Positions 23,401 through 31,929 of a stretch of 64,000 nucleotides of DNA are shown piece after piece. The notes under the pieces were generated by a model that searched no databases, had not been told where the DNA came from, and was given only the letters and a program-made list of their open reading frames with translations. Positions within the stretch are counted from its first letter, which is position 1. Each line of letters begins with the position of its first letter. A program made the translations under genes and the position numbers. The stretch is from Parelaphostrongylus tenuis (lineage: Eukaryota; Nematoda; Chromadorea; Rhabditida; Metastrongylidae), in contig JAHQIW010005918.1 in the NCBI GenBank assembly GCA_019055375.1, forward strand, positions 62,001 to 126,000, read 5' to 3'.

Positions 23401-26400
23401 TCAGAGGAATTATTAAATGAATTATTAGGGCATTAAAGTCTGTTCTCACTCCATATTTCTAATTTCTCTCATAGTTTAGGATCCCAAGTTTTTCATACGT
23501 CGCATGAATAATGAGACAAAAGAAGCCCTGGATCAACTAAAAAAGGACTACGTTCCGAAGAAGGTAGTTCGCACACCTTTAGTTTTGAACTAATTCTTTT
23601 ATGATGAGGTTTTTGGCAGACTATGGTCTTCTGTGCAGTAGTAGTTGACTTGACACTTTTCAAGTTAGTCGCTTTTATTATGGGCAATATAATCTCTATA
23701 ATCGAAGTTTGGTAAAAATAACCAAATTAGCCCGTTAAAAGAGATATTTGGTTGTCTCTCGTCAGAATAATGGAACTCTGATTATGAATTTCGGTACTCA
23801 TATGTTAGGCGACAAATGAAAATAAATTCTTTCGCTGGACAAGAATTTTTCATAGAAATGTTCAGTAATCATTCAAAAGCTTAAATCTCTTGCTACAGTC
23901 CTACTTGGTCGGTTTCTCAAAACACTTTCCTATAACGCTTGAAATCCACAATAAACTTATGTTTCATGCGACTACGCGTTTACTTTCTTATCTCGCTTAC
24001 ATTTCGCTGGACAAGCCTCTTATTCAGAGTGCTAGTACTCTTTTTATAGCAAATCTCGAAGAACTGAAAAATTTAGTTGCTTCTTGGAAAAGCTCTTTTG
24101 ATGGCGATATCTGTATGAGAAAGAAAAGATTTTTGCTTTACAACTCGCCGAGCAGATGCTCTTTCTTCAGACTGTTTGTAATCATTCGAAAGCGTGTCAG
24201 TGTGTCTTCTGAAGGCTGTTTCATTGCATGTAACACGGAAAAGAAGATCGAGATCTATCTGGCGACCTTGTTTACCGGCCAACCTACGAGGGGAGGAGGA
24301 ACGTGGGCGATTGATCGATACGGCTCAGATATGTGGGGTGCAACTTGTTTTCAGTCGAGAATTTTTCCTTCACTCTGAGAGAAACTCCATGTAGAAATGA
24401 TTGACTCAGATACAACAAAACTTTCTGCACACATTCATATACTTTTTGTGCTTCCAGCGAATTATACGCGTGAGAAAAACGAAGGCACCGTGGGTGTGAA
24501 ACATAATTTTATTCTGGATTATACAGCGTTATGAGAGGGGTTTTCGAAAAATTGGCTATATGGAGTTGTAGCTAGGGAATTAAGCTTTCGAATGATTACT
24601 AACACTCCTATGAAAAATTCTTGTCAAGCGAAAGGGATCGGTTTTTCATTTGTCGCCGTCTAACATATAAGTACTTATATCTCTAGCGTAGTTGTTCAGC
24701 CTTCTTTACACTTTCAGCCATCTGGCTACTTTCTTGCTATTTATAACTTTGATTTTCCTTTACTATTCTTGCGTATTTTGTAGATCGAACCAGCGGCAGA
24801 TGAAACGGCTGATGAGATTAATGCAGCGCATTACAGGTATACATATTTCCATGTATCGTTCTCGATTTTGGCTTCAGCTTATTTATTATGCTCTTCTACA
24901 GTCAAGGACATGTTGCCGCCGGTTTTACATCTACAACAATGACACCAGTTACGAAACAGAAAGCGGCTGTTCTCACAGACGAGGCAGTAAGGTGAGCTCG
25001 TCTATCAGTTTTGTTCAACTCAAGCTTTCTGTACCCTCTTTTGCTGTGTTCTATTCTTTCTGATATGTTTCTGCATTCACCTATATTTATTCCACATTCC
25101 CTACTTGATCAGATTAGCGGCTAGCTTTTCTCACCATCTTTTCACTAACTAGTGTGTTTGGGGATGCACCTAAGCGAGTACACTTATATCCCTTTGCGGA
25201 CCATGAACGGTCATTATGACTCTAAGCTGGGCGCGCCGTTGGGATGGTTACGAAGAGTGGTGCGTGCTTCAATAGAAATTCCGTTTTGCAAAAGAACGTT
25301 ATCATCAAAAAACGATATAATATTAGTGATAAGACTCTCTGTATGGAATATTTTAGCAAGATTAACGCTAATGCTTACCCAAATCTTGGCTTTTTCTAAA
25401 GGAAAAAACCAATCCTGTGCGAGGAGATTGGATCTCCCTGTTACTGTGTATTTCCTGCTATCTTTTTAATGTTTTTGTAGTCACTAGATAGATTAACAAT
25501 TTTGATGCCTGATAGAAATTTTTGTTTGAAAAGATTTTTCATACTAGATTCTACTAATAAGTTAAAGATAACGTTTTGCAATCGTAGTTCATTTTTCCCA
25601 ATTCGTAGCGGTTTTATGGGATTATTAGTTATATTTCGATTCTTGTAAACTTTTTCGCCAAAATAATCAAATATCACTGAAAGGGTTTCTGGAAAAGTAT
25701 TTTCTAGAAAGAATTGTGGGTAAGCCTGAATAAAATACTAAAGGAATGTGTGGCAAAGGTTCTGTGTAGCCTCTCTATAAATACTTGGTTTTCCCTTTAA
25801 AAATATGGGATATTAATGAAGCAATTACGTAATTTCTGAGAAAAATAACTTTACTGGAGTCTGCTCTGTAATATACCATTTATTGACACAGATTTCCCAC
25901 TAATTGACGAAAAAAACTTTGTGTTTCATTGAAAAACTATGATGCTAGCATTAAAGAGCGCCGCAGTTTCTCTGCCTGGCCATTTGAACCAACCCGCCAG
26001 TCTGAAATTGCGCCGTTTGCAAAGGGATACATCCCAGGTAGTTTGGCTTACAGCAGGCACCTCATCCACTTTGTTTACTCGTTGTCTACTCAGTAAGACT
26101 GCGAATTTCCATTTATGAATGTGCCAAACTGAGTAGAGAGTACAATTCGTCATCCACTGAGTTTTTTGTGTGATAAAGGGCTCTATATCTTCCGCCTCGT
26201 TGTATCATACTCTCTTCGTGAATTGTTGGTTGATTCTCCACGTGATGCAACAACTGATATCTACTGTTCCCGTTGTTCAATAGCACAGTTTTGAGGCATC
26301 TACTAATGATTCATGGGCTCAGAACTCAAGCACCCACGATTTATGGGTGAAAACTGATTTTTACGGTTTTACACGACCCCTTATGACATTTTACTGAGCG

Positions 26401-28745
26401 AATCCGAGTACTTGTTGCATTTGATTCGTTTCCTCGCATTCGTCCTCCATGAAGGTCTTCAAACTTTCACGTCATGCTTCGGCTACTTCATGAGAATTTC
26501 GTATTTCACAAGAATTCTTTTTTTTTATTTAACCGCTTTTTCTAAGCCGTGGTGTGATGTTACAGATATACCCAATAATGTTGAGTGATGTGCAAAACTT
26601 TGACGTCAGGCGGGTCTCGAACCCGTATTTCAAATTTTCCGAAGCGATATGCTTAAACCAATCGCACTATCGGCGCCTGTTTGCGATAAATTTCGTCTTC
26701 TCTATGAATATAGTAGAATACTTGTCAGAGCGGTTCTTTTTGCAGTTGTGAAGTTGGCTGAGCTAGGACGTTCCTTAAGTCGCCCGTTATATTACTTGTG
26801 TGAGAGTGTGTGTGTGTTGAGGAGCGGATTGAGCCACCGCATCGCTTATCACTTTGTTTTTCGATGCACTGCATCAGTAAGCACTGCGCTACCCCCTTCC
26901 ACGATTCTAATAAATTCTGATGATGAATGAATTAATGGTTCTTGATTCAGATTACAAATTAGCATTCAACTACACCTCTTTGTTAGAAGTTATTTGTACA
27001 AAGACAAATATTTTATCCATGAAAAAAAAAAGAGTGTAGAAAAAAATCTATTTAATGACTTTGTCTTCTGAGATGTAGTTTGATAACCCAAGTTTAGGTA
27101 TTCTCGTGTGAAGAAGAATGGTTATGTCCGAATTGTCACAAATCATGGTCATATAAACATTGAACTGCAAGTCGTATTTTATTGTTTTACCAATTTGATC
27201 TGTTTGCTGACTAAAATTATTATGAGATAGGTTTACTTCTAACCTTTATCAAGCACAAACAATATTTTATTTCAGATTTTGTATGAAAGCTCCAAAAACT
27301 TGCGAGAATTTCATAACGTTATGTTCAAGGGGATACTACAACAACACGATATTTCATAGGATAATAAAGAATTTTATGGTGAATATGCCTCTATGAATCC
27401 CGGCATTTATTCATTTTACATTCTTAGATTGGTTTCGTTAATACTTAAGAGAATTGAGTGATAGGCAGAAACGATGTTTTTGCGGTTTCGATTCCCGTCT
27501 GAGGCCGTGTTTTTGCTCACCACTCAATTCTTCCAGGTATTCACGAAACATCATAACACTGCAAAAAAATACAATTGAAGTACTAGAAATTTCGAGTGTT
27601 CTTAGATTGATTATGTTCACTTATGATTATAATTTTTTTTTAAACTTTTTTCTAATCTTCTATAAGTAGGGCTTTCAGATGCAAGGTGGTGACCCTACCG
27701 GTACTGGTCACGGTGGACAGTCCATGTGGGGAAAGCCATTTGATGACGAATTTGCTCCAGTAAGACATTCTGTCTCTCCTAAGCTTTTTCCTCACAATTA
27801 TTTTGTAGCCCTATATCGTGCTTTTACCGCTTCTTAGCTCAACCGCAGATCTCTCTGTTTTAAGGGTCTTTCTCATGATGCACGAGGAATTCTATCTATG
27901 GCTAACAAGGGAACGAACACGAATCAGTCGCAGTTGTAAGTTTGCTTTATCAGAATCTTCACATTTTTAATGATGACTCTCGAAAATGATGTAGCTAGTG
28001 CAGTCTTAACTCCGATGGCAGATATTATTACGCCTTCAGCTTTATCACTTTCCGCCCGTGTAAGTACCTCGACAAGAAGCACTCAATTTTTGGTCGTGTT
28101 GTTGGTGGACAAGATGCTATGGCATCGATTGAAAAAGTGGAGACCGACGAGGGAGATGTACCCAAAGAGGCAATTTTAACGGATTTCTCTTTCATAAGCT
28201 CTATCACAAGTACGATTTTTAGCCAGTATATTTTATGCGTGCTGAAGTCTTTGTGAACCCTTTTGAAGAAGCCGAGGCAGATGTTCAGAAAGAACGAGCA
28301 GATTTACATCATAAAAGTTTGTTTTCTTTTGTCTGGTTATTGCATATCTGAGTGATATTCATGAATTCCTCTGTTGTCATTATTTTGAAAAAAGTATCTG
28401 TTTGAACCATATCAATCTGAAATTTTAGCCCTATTTTCACTTTTTCGAGGTTTTTTCTCTTGCTAAGTTTATAATACGAGCAGTTTTAGATGCAACAAAG
28501 GAAATGGAAACAAGAAAGGAATTAACTGCTAAACCAAAAGTTTTTGGAGCAGGTGTTGGGAAATATATAAATCCGGATAGTAAGCGAGCAATATCCAGTG
28601 ATGTACGTCGATCCATTTTTCGCTTTCGGAATTTCGAGTGCTCGTCATCTTATGTTCCAATGCGCTTGGATTTTTTCAGGCATCATCACCTGTTGTTAAG
28701 AAGAAAGTTGTGAAATCATCATTAACAGACTTTTCGGCTTGGTAG
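17403..28745 (+). CDS. cyn-4: PPIL2 / CYN-4 / MOG-6 orthologue (U-box cyclophilin), 18 exons
   Basis: Spliceosome-associated nuclear peptidyl-prolyl isomerase-like protein with a U-box. In C. elegans the orthologue (MOG-6/CYN-4) acts in germline sperm/oocyte control. Exons: 17403-17434, 17598-17644, 20365-20485, 21399-21502, 21682-21782, 22730-22810, 23203-23305, 23480-23563, 24784-24836, 24902-24992, 27098-27166, 27276-27378, 27679-27759, 27865-27935, 28040-28169, 28223-28316, 28490-28602, 28680-28745. Allowing for one extra A in each of two exons, the product is 513 residues, near the family length of about 520. The start [10 protein letters not shown] and the end DFSAW are family hallmarks. 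The U-box spans about residues 41-115 ([14 protein letters not shown]). The cyclophilin domain spans about 272-437 with catalytic-site FHR at 321-323, QGGDPTGTG, and Tyr389 in place of the usual Trp, as in PPIL2. Phases agree at every junction. A TATAAA at about 28786 is the only polyadenylation-like signal. Confidence 0.95.
17645..18537. other. PPIL2 intron 2, first part: family-D end and TA microsatellite
   Basis: The intron begins with donor GTCAGT. A small perfect palindrome, GTGTACCAAATTGGTACAC, sits near 17714. Positions about 17783-17840 match the end of foldback family D (CATTCGAAAGCTTAAATCTC). A (TA)n tract at 18480-18538 precedes the SINE. Confidence 0.6.
18541..18846 (+). mobile_element. 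tRNA-derived SINE (family A), well-preserved copy
   Basis: The head starts GCGCACATGGCGCAGTGG (A box) with B box GGTTCGATCTC. The body has AAGCCATCCATC, GGTAAATTGGTACCAGACAG, TTGTCTGGGAGGATAAGCAG, GGCCACCGCGAGTC and TTGATCAACGCCGAGAG. It ends in repeated CTTATC units. It sits in intron 2 of the PPIL2 gene between two TA-rich microsatellites, which hides any target duplication. Confidence 0.9.
18847..20364. other. PPIL2 intron 2, remainder: two foldbacks
   Basis: A TA-rich tract occupies 18850-18925. Positions 19640-19870 are a foldback: GGCGCATAGGGGAAAATGCT near 19653 pairs with GAGCATTTTCCCCTACACGG near 19842. Positions 20095-20268 form another hairpin (AACACGAGGTTCTGTAAC against GTTATAAAACCTCGTATT). 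The intron ends in ACTTTTCAG before exon 3. Confidence 0.6.
20757..20910 (-). repeat. Family-B-like tRNA repeat in PPIL2 intron 3
   Basis: It starts with the small hairpin AACCGCTTTCAGCGGT, then the family flank GTGTGATGTACAAGA, then a minus-strand T-arm with GGGACTCGAACCCGC on the plus strand. The A-box half is missing. The same left flank precedes the tRNA-like units at 26.5 and 31.5 kb. Confidence 0.5.
20957..21322 (-). mobile_element. SINE family A, inverted and interrupted
   Basis: Minus-strand copy in PPIL2 intron 3. The 3' part (20957-21045) and the tRNA head (21187-21322, with CCACTGCGCCACACGCG on the plus strand) are separated by about 140 nt. The separating sequence belongs to the GC-rich repeat family (CACCGCGCGACGTC, CGGCGCGACGCCGCC). 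It is a nested insertion or a chimeric copy. Confidence 0.7.
21940..22440 (+). pseudogene. mariner-family transposase relic in PPIL2 intron 5
   Basis: Frames with indels read [14 protein letters not shown], then [10 protein letters not shown], then [18 protein letters not shown] (the HPPYSPDLAPSDY region of mariner transposases, third-Asp area). After that come the [16 protein letters not shown] equivalent and a mangled RWQKVV end near 22330-22350. Only the C-terminal half is present and it is out of frame in several places. Orientation is the same as the host gene. Confidence 0.75.
22930..23060. repeat. Small palindrome of tRNA-like arms in PPIL2 intron 6
   Basis: The minus T-arm GAGAATTGAACCCGGGTTTC near 22949 and the plus T-arm GAAACGCGGGTTCAATGCCC near 23029 face each other, with CACCACC-rich sequence between. 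Related to the tRNA-like fragment at 17.1 kb. Confidence 0.5.
23221..23224 (+). other. +1 frameshift in PPIL2 exon 7 (A4 run)
   Basis: Exon 7 (23203-23305) reads DPNNLEK and then needs one base removed from the AAAA run to continue [15 protein letters not shown], the family sequence. Both splice sites and the downstream phase are correct, so the defect is a single-base insertion or an assembly error. Confidence 0.85.
23790..24690. mobile_element. Foldback element family D in PPIL2 intron 8
   Basis: Long inverted repeat with arms of about 170 nt. The left arm has GGCGACAAATGAAAAT, GCTGGACAAGAATTTTTCAT and AGTAATCATTCAAAAGCTT. The right arm has GAATTAAGCTTTCGAATG, ATGAAAAATTCTTGTCAAGC and ATTTGTCGCCGTCTAACATA. 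The central portion (about 23950-24470) is non-coding. It lies wholly within one intron and does not disturb the flanking exons. Confidence 0.8.
24960..24963 (+). other. +1 frameshift in PPIL2 exon 10 (A4 run)
   Basis: Exon 10 (24902-24992) reads [19 protein letters not shown], then requires removal of one A from AAAA to continue AAVLTDEAV in register with exon 11. It is the same kind of defect as in exon 7. Confidence 0.85.
24993..27097. other. PPIL2 intron 10 (2.1 kb)
   Basis: A long intron separating the linker from the cyclophilin domain. It contains a family-B-like tRNA repeat on the minus strand (26525-26690; GGGTCTCGAACCCG on the plus strand) preceded by the shared flank AACCGCTTTTTC...GCCGTGGTGTGATG. 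A tRNA-like head occurs near 26800-26905. The rest shows nothing recognisable. Confidence 0.55.
27446..27555. mobile_element. MITE A foldback in PPIL2 intron 12
   Basis: Inverted ends (GAGAATTGAGTGATAGGCA and CTCACCACTCAATTCTTCC) enclose a half tRNA-like unit with T arm GGTTTCGATTCCCGTCTGAGG. Same family as 16230-16395. Confidence 0.65.
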
Positions 28746-28949
28746 CCTCGTCTGTGTAAAAATGAACATGTATTAATGTAATATGTATAAAATTTGAAAC
28801 ACTTGGTTATTGCCTTCTCTACAATCCACTCATGTCCTTTCGTTGACCCTAGAGGTATCACAGGCACTGTGATTGATCAAAGAGGAAAGAAAAACTCTTT
28901 AGCAAGCATGATAACTCCCACGCATATCGTGGAATTATTACAGTTTCTC
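28746..28949. other. PPIL2 3' flank
   Basis: Contains a TATAAA variant at about 28786 that may serve as a polyadenylation signal. No other feature seen. Confidence 0.35.
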
Positions 28950-29175
28950 ATGTGGTTTTTCCCCACTATAGGCCTAGACATTATTTGTCTTTATTTTCAC
29001 TTCGTTACAAGCCTCCGCCATGTCCAACGATACCATCGAAATTCATGTTCTATTGTGGCATTATTGCAGAAAGGGTCTTTCACAGCGAGCTGCAGTCGAT
29101 GAAATCAGACCGATGGCAGAAAGTCGTAGAAAACGATGAGGTTCATTTTGAGGAATAGTTATTATTGTTTTTACT
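28950..29175 (+). pseudogene. mariner transposase C-terminal relic
   Basis: The open frame ends with SDRWQKVVENDEVHFEE and a TAG. This is the C-terminal signature of mariner transposases (RWQKxVxxxGxYF). Upstream frame is corrupt. The TTACTCGGAATTC that follows resembles the 3' flank of the mariner relic at 22.4 kb. Confidence 0.55.
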
Positions 29176-29339
29176 CGGAATTCAAACATAAATTTCCAAT
29201 GTCGTACAAGTTCTCCAGAACGTCAATTATCAAGGTTTCAGATTATGCAGATACTATCATGCTACTGGAAAAAAATTGGAAATTCATTGCAGTTTGAAAA
29301 GAGAGGGGTGGTACATCGTTCTTGTACACTTTTCTTAAC

Positions 29340-30095
29340 CCTCTCACGGTCATCTGTATGATCGTAATGCTCGATAATGCGAATTCATCTCAAGCAAATA
29401 TTGTTGATTTTTGAAAGAAAAAAAAATCAGTAGAAATCACTAGTAAGTCTAAGAAAGGCAGGGTAATCTTCTGTTTTGTAGGGCCATTATCTCGCATTTG
29501 ACACGCTGATCAGCTTCTTACGGTAACCACTATGATAGCAATGTTCGGTAACGCAGATCCATCCCCTAAGAGATATCGTTAGCTTTCGAAAAAAAATCAG
29601 TGAAAATCACTAGTCAAATGAAGCAGATGTATAATTTTGTGGTTTGTAACACTAATCTCTAGTATCTGACACGTCCATCAGCCTGTTACGGTTACCTGTA
29701 TGATCGCAATGCTCGATAAAGCTAATTCTTCCCCTAAGCAGTATGGTTAGTTTTTGAAAGAAAAACAGGAGAATTCAGTAATCATTTTATATAGAGTATA
29801 TGCACAAAATCATGTTTTGTAACATTGGCTTCTCGTATTTGACACGTTTGTCAGCCTTATAGTTATCTGTATGATCGCAATGCTGGATAAAGCGAATTCA
29901 TTCCCTAAGTAATATCGTTAATTTTAGAAAGAAAAAACCACGGGAATTCAGTAATCAGTCTATATAGAGTAGATTCACGAAATTTTTTTTCTGTAACACT
30001 GACTTCTCGTGCTTGACACGTTCGTCGGCCTTACAGTTATCTGTATCATCGCAATACTCGATAAAGCGCATTTATCCTCTAAGCCATATAGTGTC
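29340..30095. repeat. Tandem satellite, ~172-nt period, 4-5 copies
   Basis: The anchor CTGTATGATCGCAATGCT recurs near 29358, 29532, 29700, 29871 and 30044, giving spacings of 174, 168, 171 and 173 nt. Each unit also has TTGACACGTTYGTCAGCC, CCCTAAG and a GAAAGAAAAA tract. Divergence between units is moderate. It starts about 600 nt past the PPIL2 stop codon. Confidence 0.85.
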
Positions 30096-30370
30096 CACTT
30101 CTAGTGCTATGTCAGATCATTGAAAGGTTCAAAATGCTATCGGATCATATTGAGTTTTTAGCGAGGTCTCAAAACTATTGAATGGAAGTGTATTGCCATA
30201 GGTGTTTTATCAGCCATGAGCAATCGCCTCTAAATCAGTAGAGTGTCAGGTGATCTAGTCACTTAACGTGCAGTGTAATACATGTTCGGCGCTTCTATAG
30301 ATGGTTGTAAGGAACGGGTGAACCGAAAATCATGTGCCACTGATGAGGCTTGCTAAAAAGCCGAAACCTA
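30096..30370. repeat. Repeat with perfect hammerhead core-like motif
   Basis: Positions 30340-30366 read CTGATGA, a 5-bp stem (GGCTT/AAGCC) and GAAA: all catalytic-core bases of a hammerhead. The preceding GTGAACCGAAAATCA resembles CTGAACCGAAAAGCA ahead of the motif in the foldback at 11.7 kb. A matching cleavage-side strand was not found. Confidence 0.4.
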
Positions 30371-30760
30371 GCAGATGCCTGTTATAATATAGTTCCTTCT
30401 ACAACTGTATTTCATTGGCTTCGTCTGCCTTAAAGTGTGAAAAGACCAGGATCTGCAAACACCTTGGCCAGGTGTTTCCGTGTAGCTTTCGCTGATGGAT
30501 AGTGGGAGGATTCTGCAAAGGGCCAAAACAGGGACTTGCTTGCTAATAATCTCCATCACCAACAACTCTGCAACCAGCCCTATGCCCCTCCATTTCTCCC
30601 ACCTCCTCCCAATCCTCCCTCTCATATGTGAACGTTAAAATGTGTTTACATACGAGCATATATATTTTATTGTAAACATGCAAGATACAATGGAATATGG
30701 CTGCTAAGCGATATGAGGTAAAATGTGCCAAAAAAAGGCAATCATTATTTCAGAAAAAAT
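30371..30760. other. Gene-free stretch
   Basis: No gene, RNA or repeat recognised. Confidence 0.4.
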
Positions 30761-30815
30761 ACCTAGGAAAATTGAGTGGTAAGCATATTTTGCTTGCCAC
30801 TAAATTTTCCTAGGT
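30761..30815. mobile_element. Minimal MITE A hairpin
   Basis: Two arms of about 25 nt (starting ACCTAGGAAAATTGAGTGG and ending CCACTAAATTTTCCTAGGT) around a 4-5-nt loop. It is a deletion derivative of the MITE A family lacking the tRNA-like interior. The 55-nt hairpin has the size and shape of a microRNA precursor. Confidence 0.75.
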
Positions 30816-31047
30816 AATTTTGAAACATCATAACACTACGAAAAAGCAACAAAAACATAAGAAGGCTCAAGAAAAAATGCTCGAAAATAGGTCAAAGTTA
30901 TACAGTGGTCAGTAAATGTTCATAATTCAATTTACACATGTAATGACATCTCTCCTGTGGCACAAAACAATGCCATTTCGCCCGGAATATGACTACAAAC
31001 TAAGACATGAGACTTGTAAGCAATAATGTGTCATAAAACTGCTCAAA

Positions 31048-31789
31048 CTAATAACACTCTGTTCTCATCTTTCTAGCATGGCAATGACAATGAAGCAACG
31101 GGTCGGCGGAAAATTTCTGCCATTTTAGTACACAAGCAACGTGGTAACATTGTCGCACTTGTCGCAACAAATCTGTAACATGAATGCGCCTCAGTATTCT
31201 GTCTAACAGTATCCGCTGCTTAGTAATTGTGCGAACATAAATGTATTCACAAAAGGCACATAATATGCGTACCCAAGTGACTCGTTGACTTTGCGGCTTT
31301 TTACATCCCGCATTTAGTGCGCAAATGGTGGCTGAGTCGTGCTGTTCTAATGCCTCTTCGTCTACGTCCTCATCGCCGAATTTCCATTCGGCTCCCTGTA
31401 ATAACGTCAAAATTCAACAACTTTTGCCAAGAAACAGATGAGATAAAATCTCAACCAATGTGAATTGATGCTTATTTAAATTCGAAACTGTGTAATCAAT
31501 CGGAATTAATCTTATTTGACCGCCGATTGCGGTGTTATGATGTTTAAATAAACTCAATGATGTATAGTGGTGTGCAAAAAACGCTTGCGACAGCCGGGAT
31601 TCGACGCCAGATCTCACTCTTTCCTGGAGCATGTGCTAAACCGTTGCAACCACCGACGCTCGCTTTGCACTCTTTCTACGCTACAACGCGTTATCTGTCA
31701 ACAGTAAAAACTTTGTCTTCTTCATTCCATATGAACTTGTGGAATTTTCTGGGCTCGTCGTTTTCTTCTCCGCGTAGTTTTCTTTCCAA
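31048..31789 (-). pseudogene. PHD-finger gene 3' exons, frameshifted
   Basis: Three minus-strand exons join in phase 0. Exon 31789-31703 gives LERKLRGEENDEPRKF to DKVFT; its acceptor is ACTATCAG. Exon 31395-31273 has acceptor TATTACAG and donor GTACGC. It gives an acidic stretch and ICALNAGCKKPQSQRVTW. Exon 31172 downward (acceptor GTTACAG) gives ICCDKCDN, then, after a one-base deletion, YHVACVLKW to LLHCHCH and a stop at 31048. The Cys/His spacing is a PHD finger (chromatin reader), closest in my memory to the C-terminal PHD of KDM5/RBR-2 demethylases; the family call is inference. The last zinc Cys is displaced. Upstream exons are missing, and a tRNA-like element and an RTE relic lie next to it. 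It could be a live gene with an assembly error or a dead one. Confidence 0.55.
31500..31705 (-). mobile_element. Family-B tRNA-like element next to PHD exon
   Basis: The left flank GCCGATTGCGGTGTTATGATG leads into a minus tRNA-like unit (about 31586-31660; CCGGGATTCGACGCCAG and CCACCGACGC on the plus strand). The right arm GCGTTATCTGTCAACAG ends at about 31704, touching the 3' border of the exon at 31703-31789, so the exon's apparent donor lies within element-like sequence. Confidence 0.65.
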
Positions 31790-31929
31790 CTGATAGTTAT
31801 CGCATTTTTCCACCTTCTCAAACAAATGGCCAAAAGCTTGCAATCAAGCGGTTGGGAAGTACATGGGAGGCGGCTAGGAGTCGCCTCCAACAAATAAGCT
31901 CCTCCCGCTCCTCCGAGAGAGACTGGCAA

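Noticed and set aside
23890..24378. 162-codon plus-strand open frame
   Set aside because: Lies entirely in the foldback element of PPIL2 intron 8 and resembles no protein.
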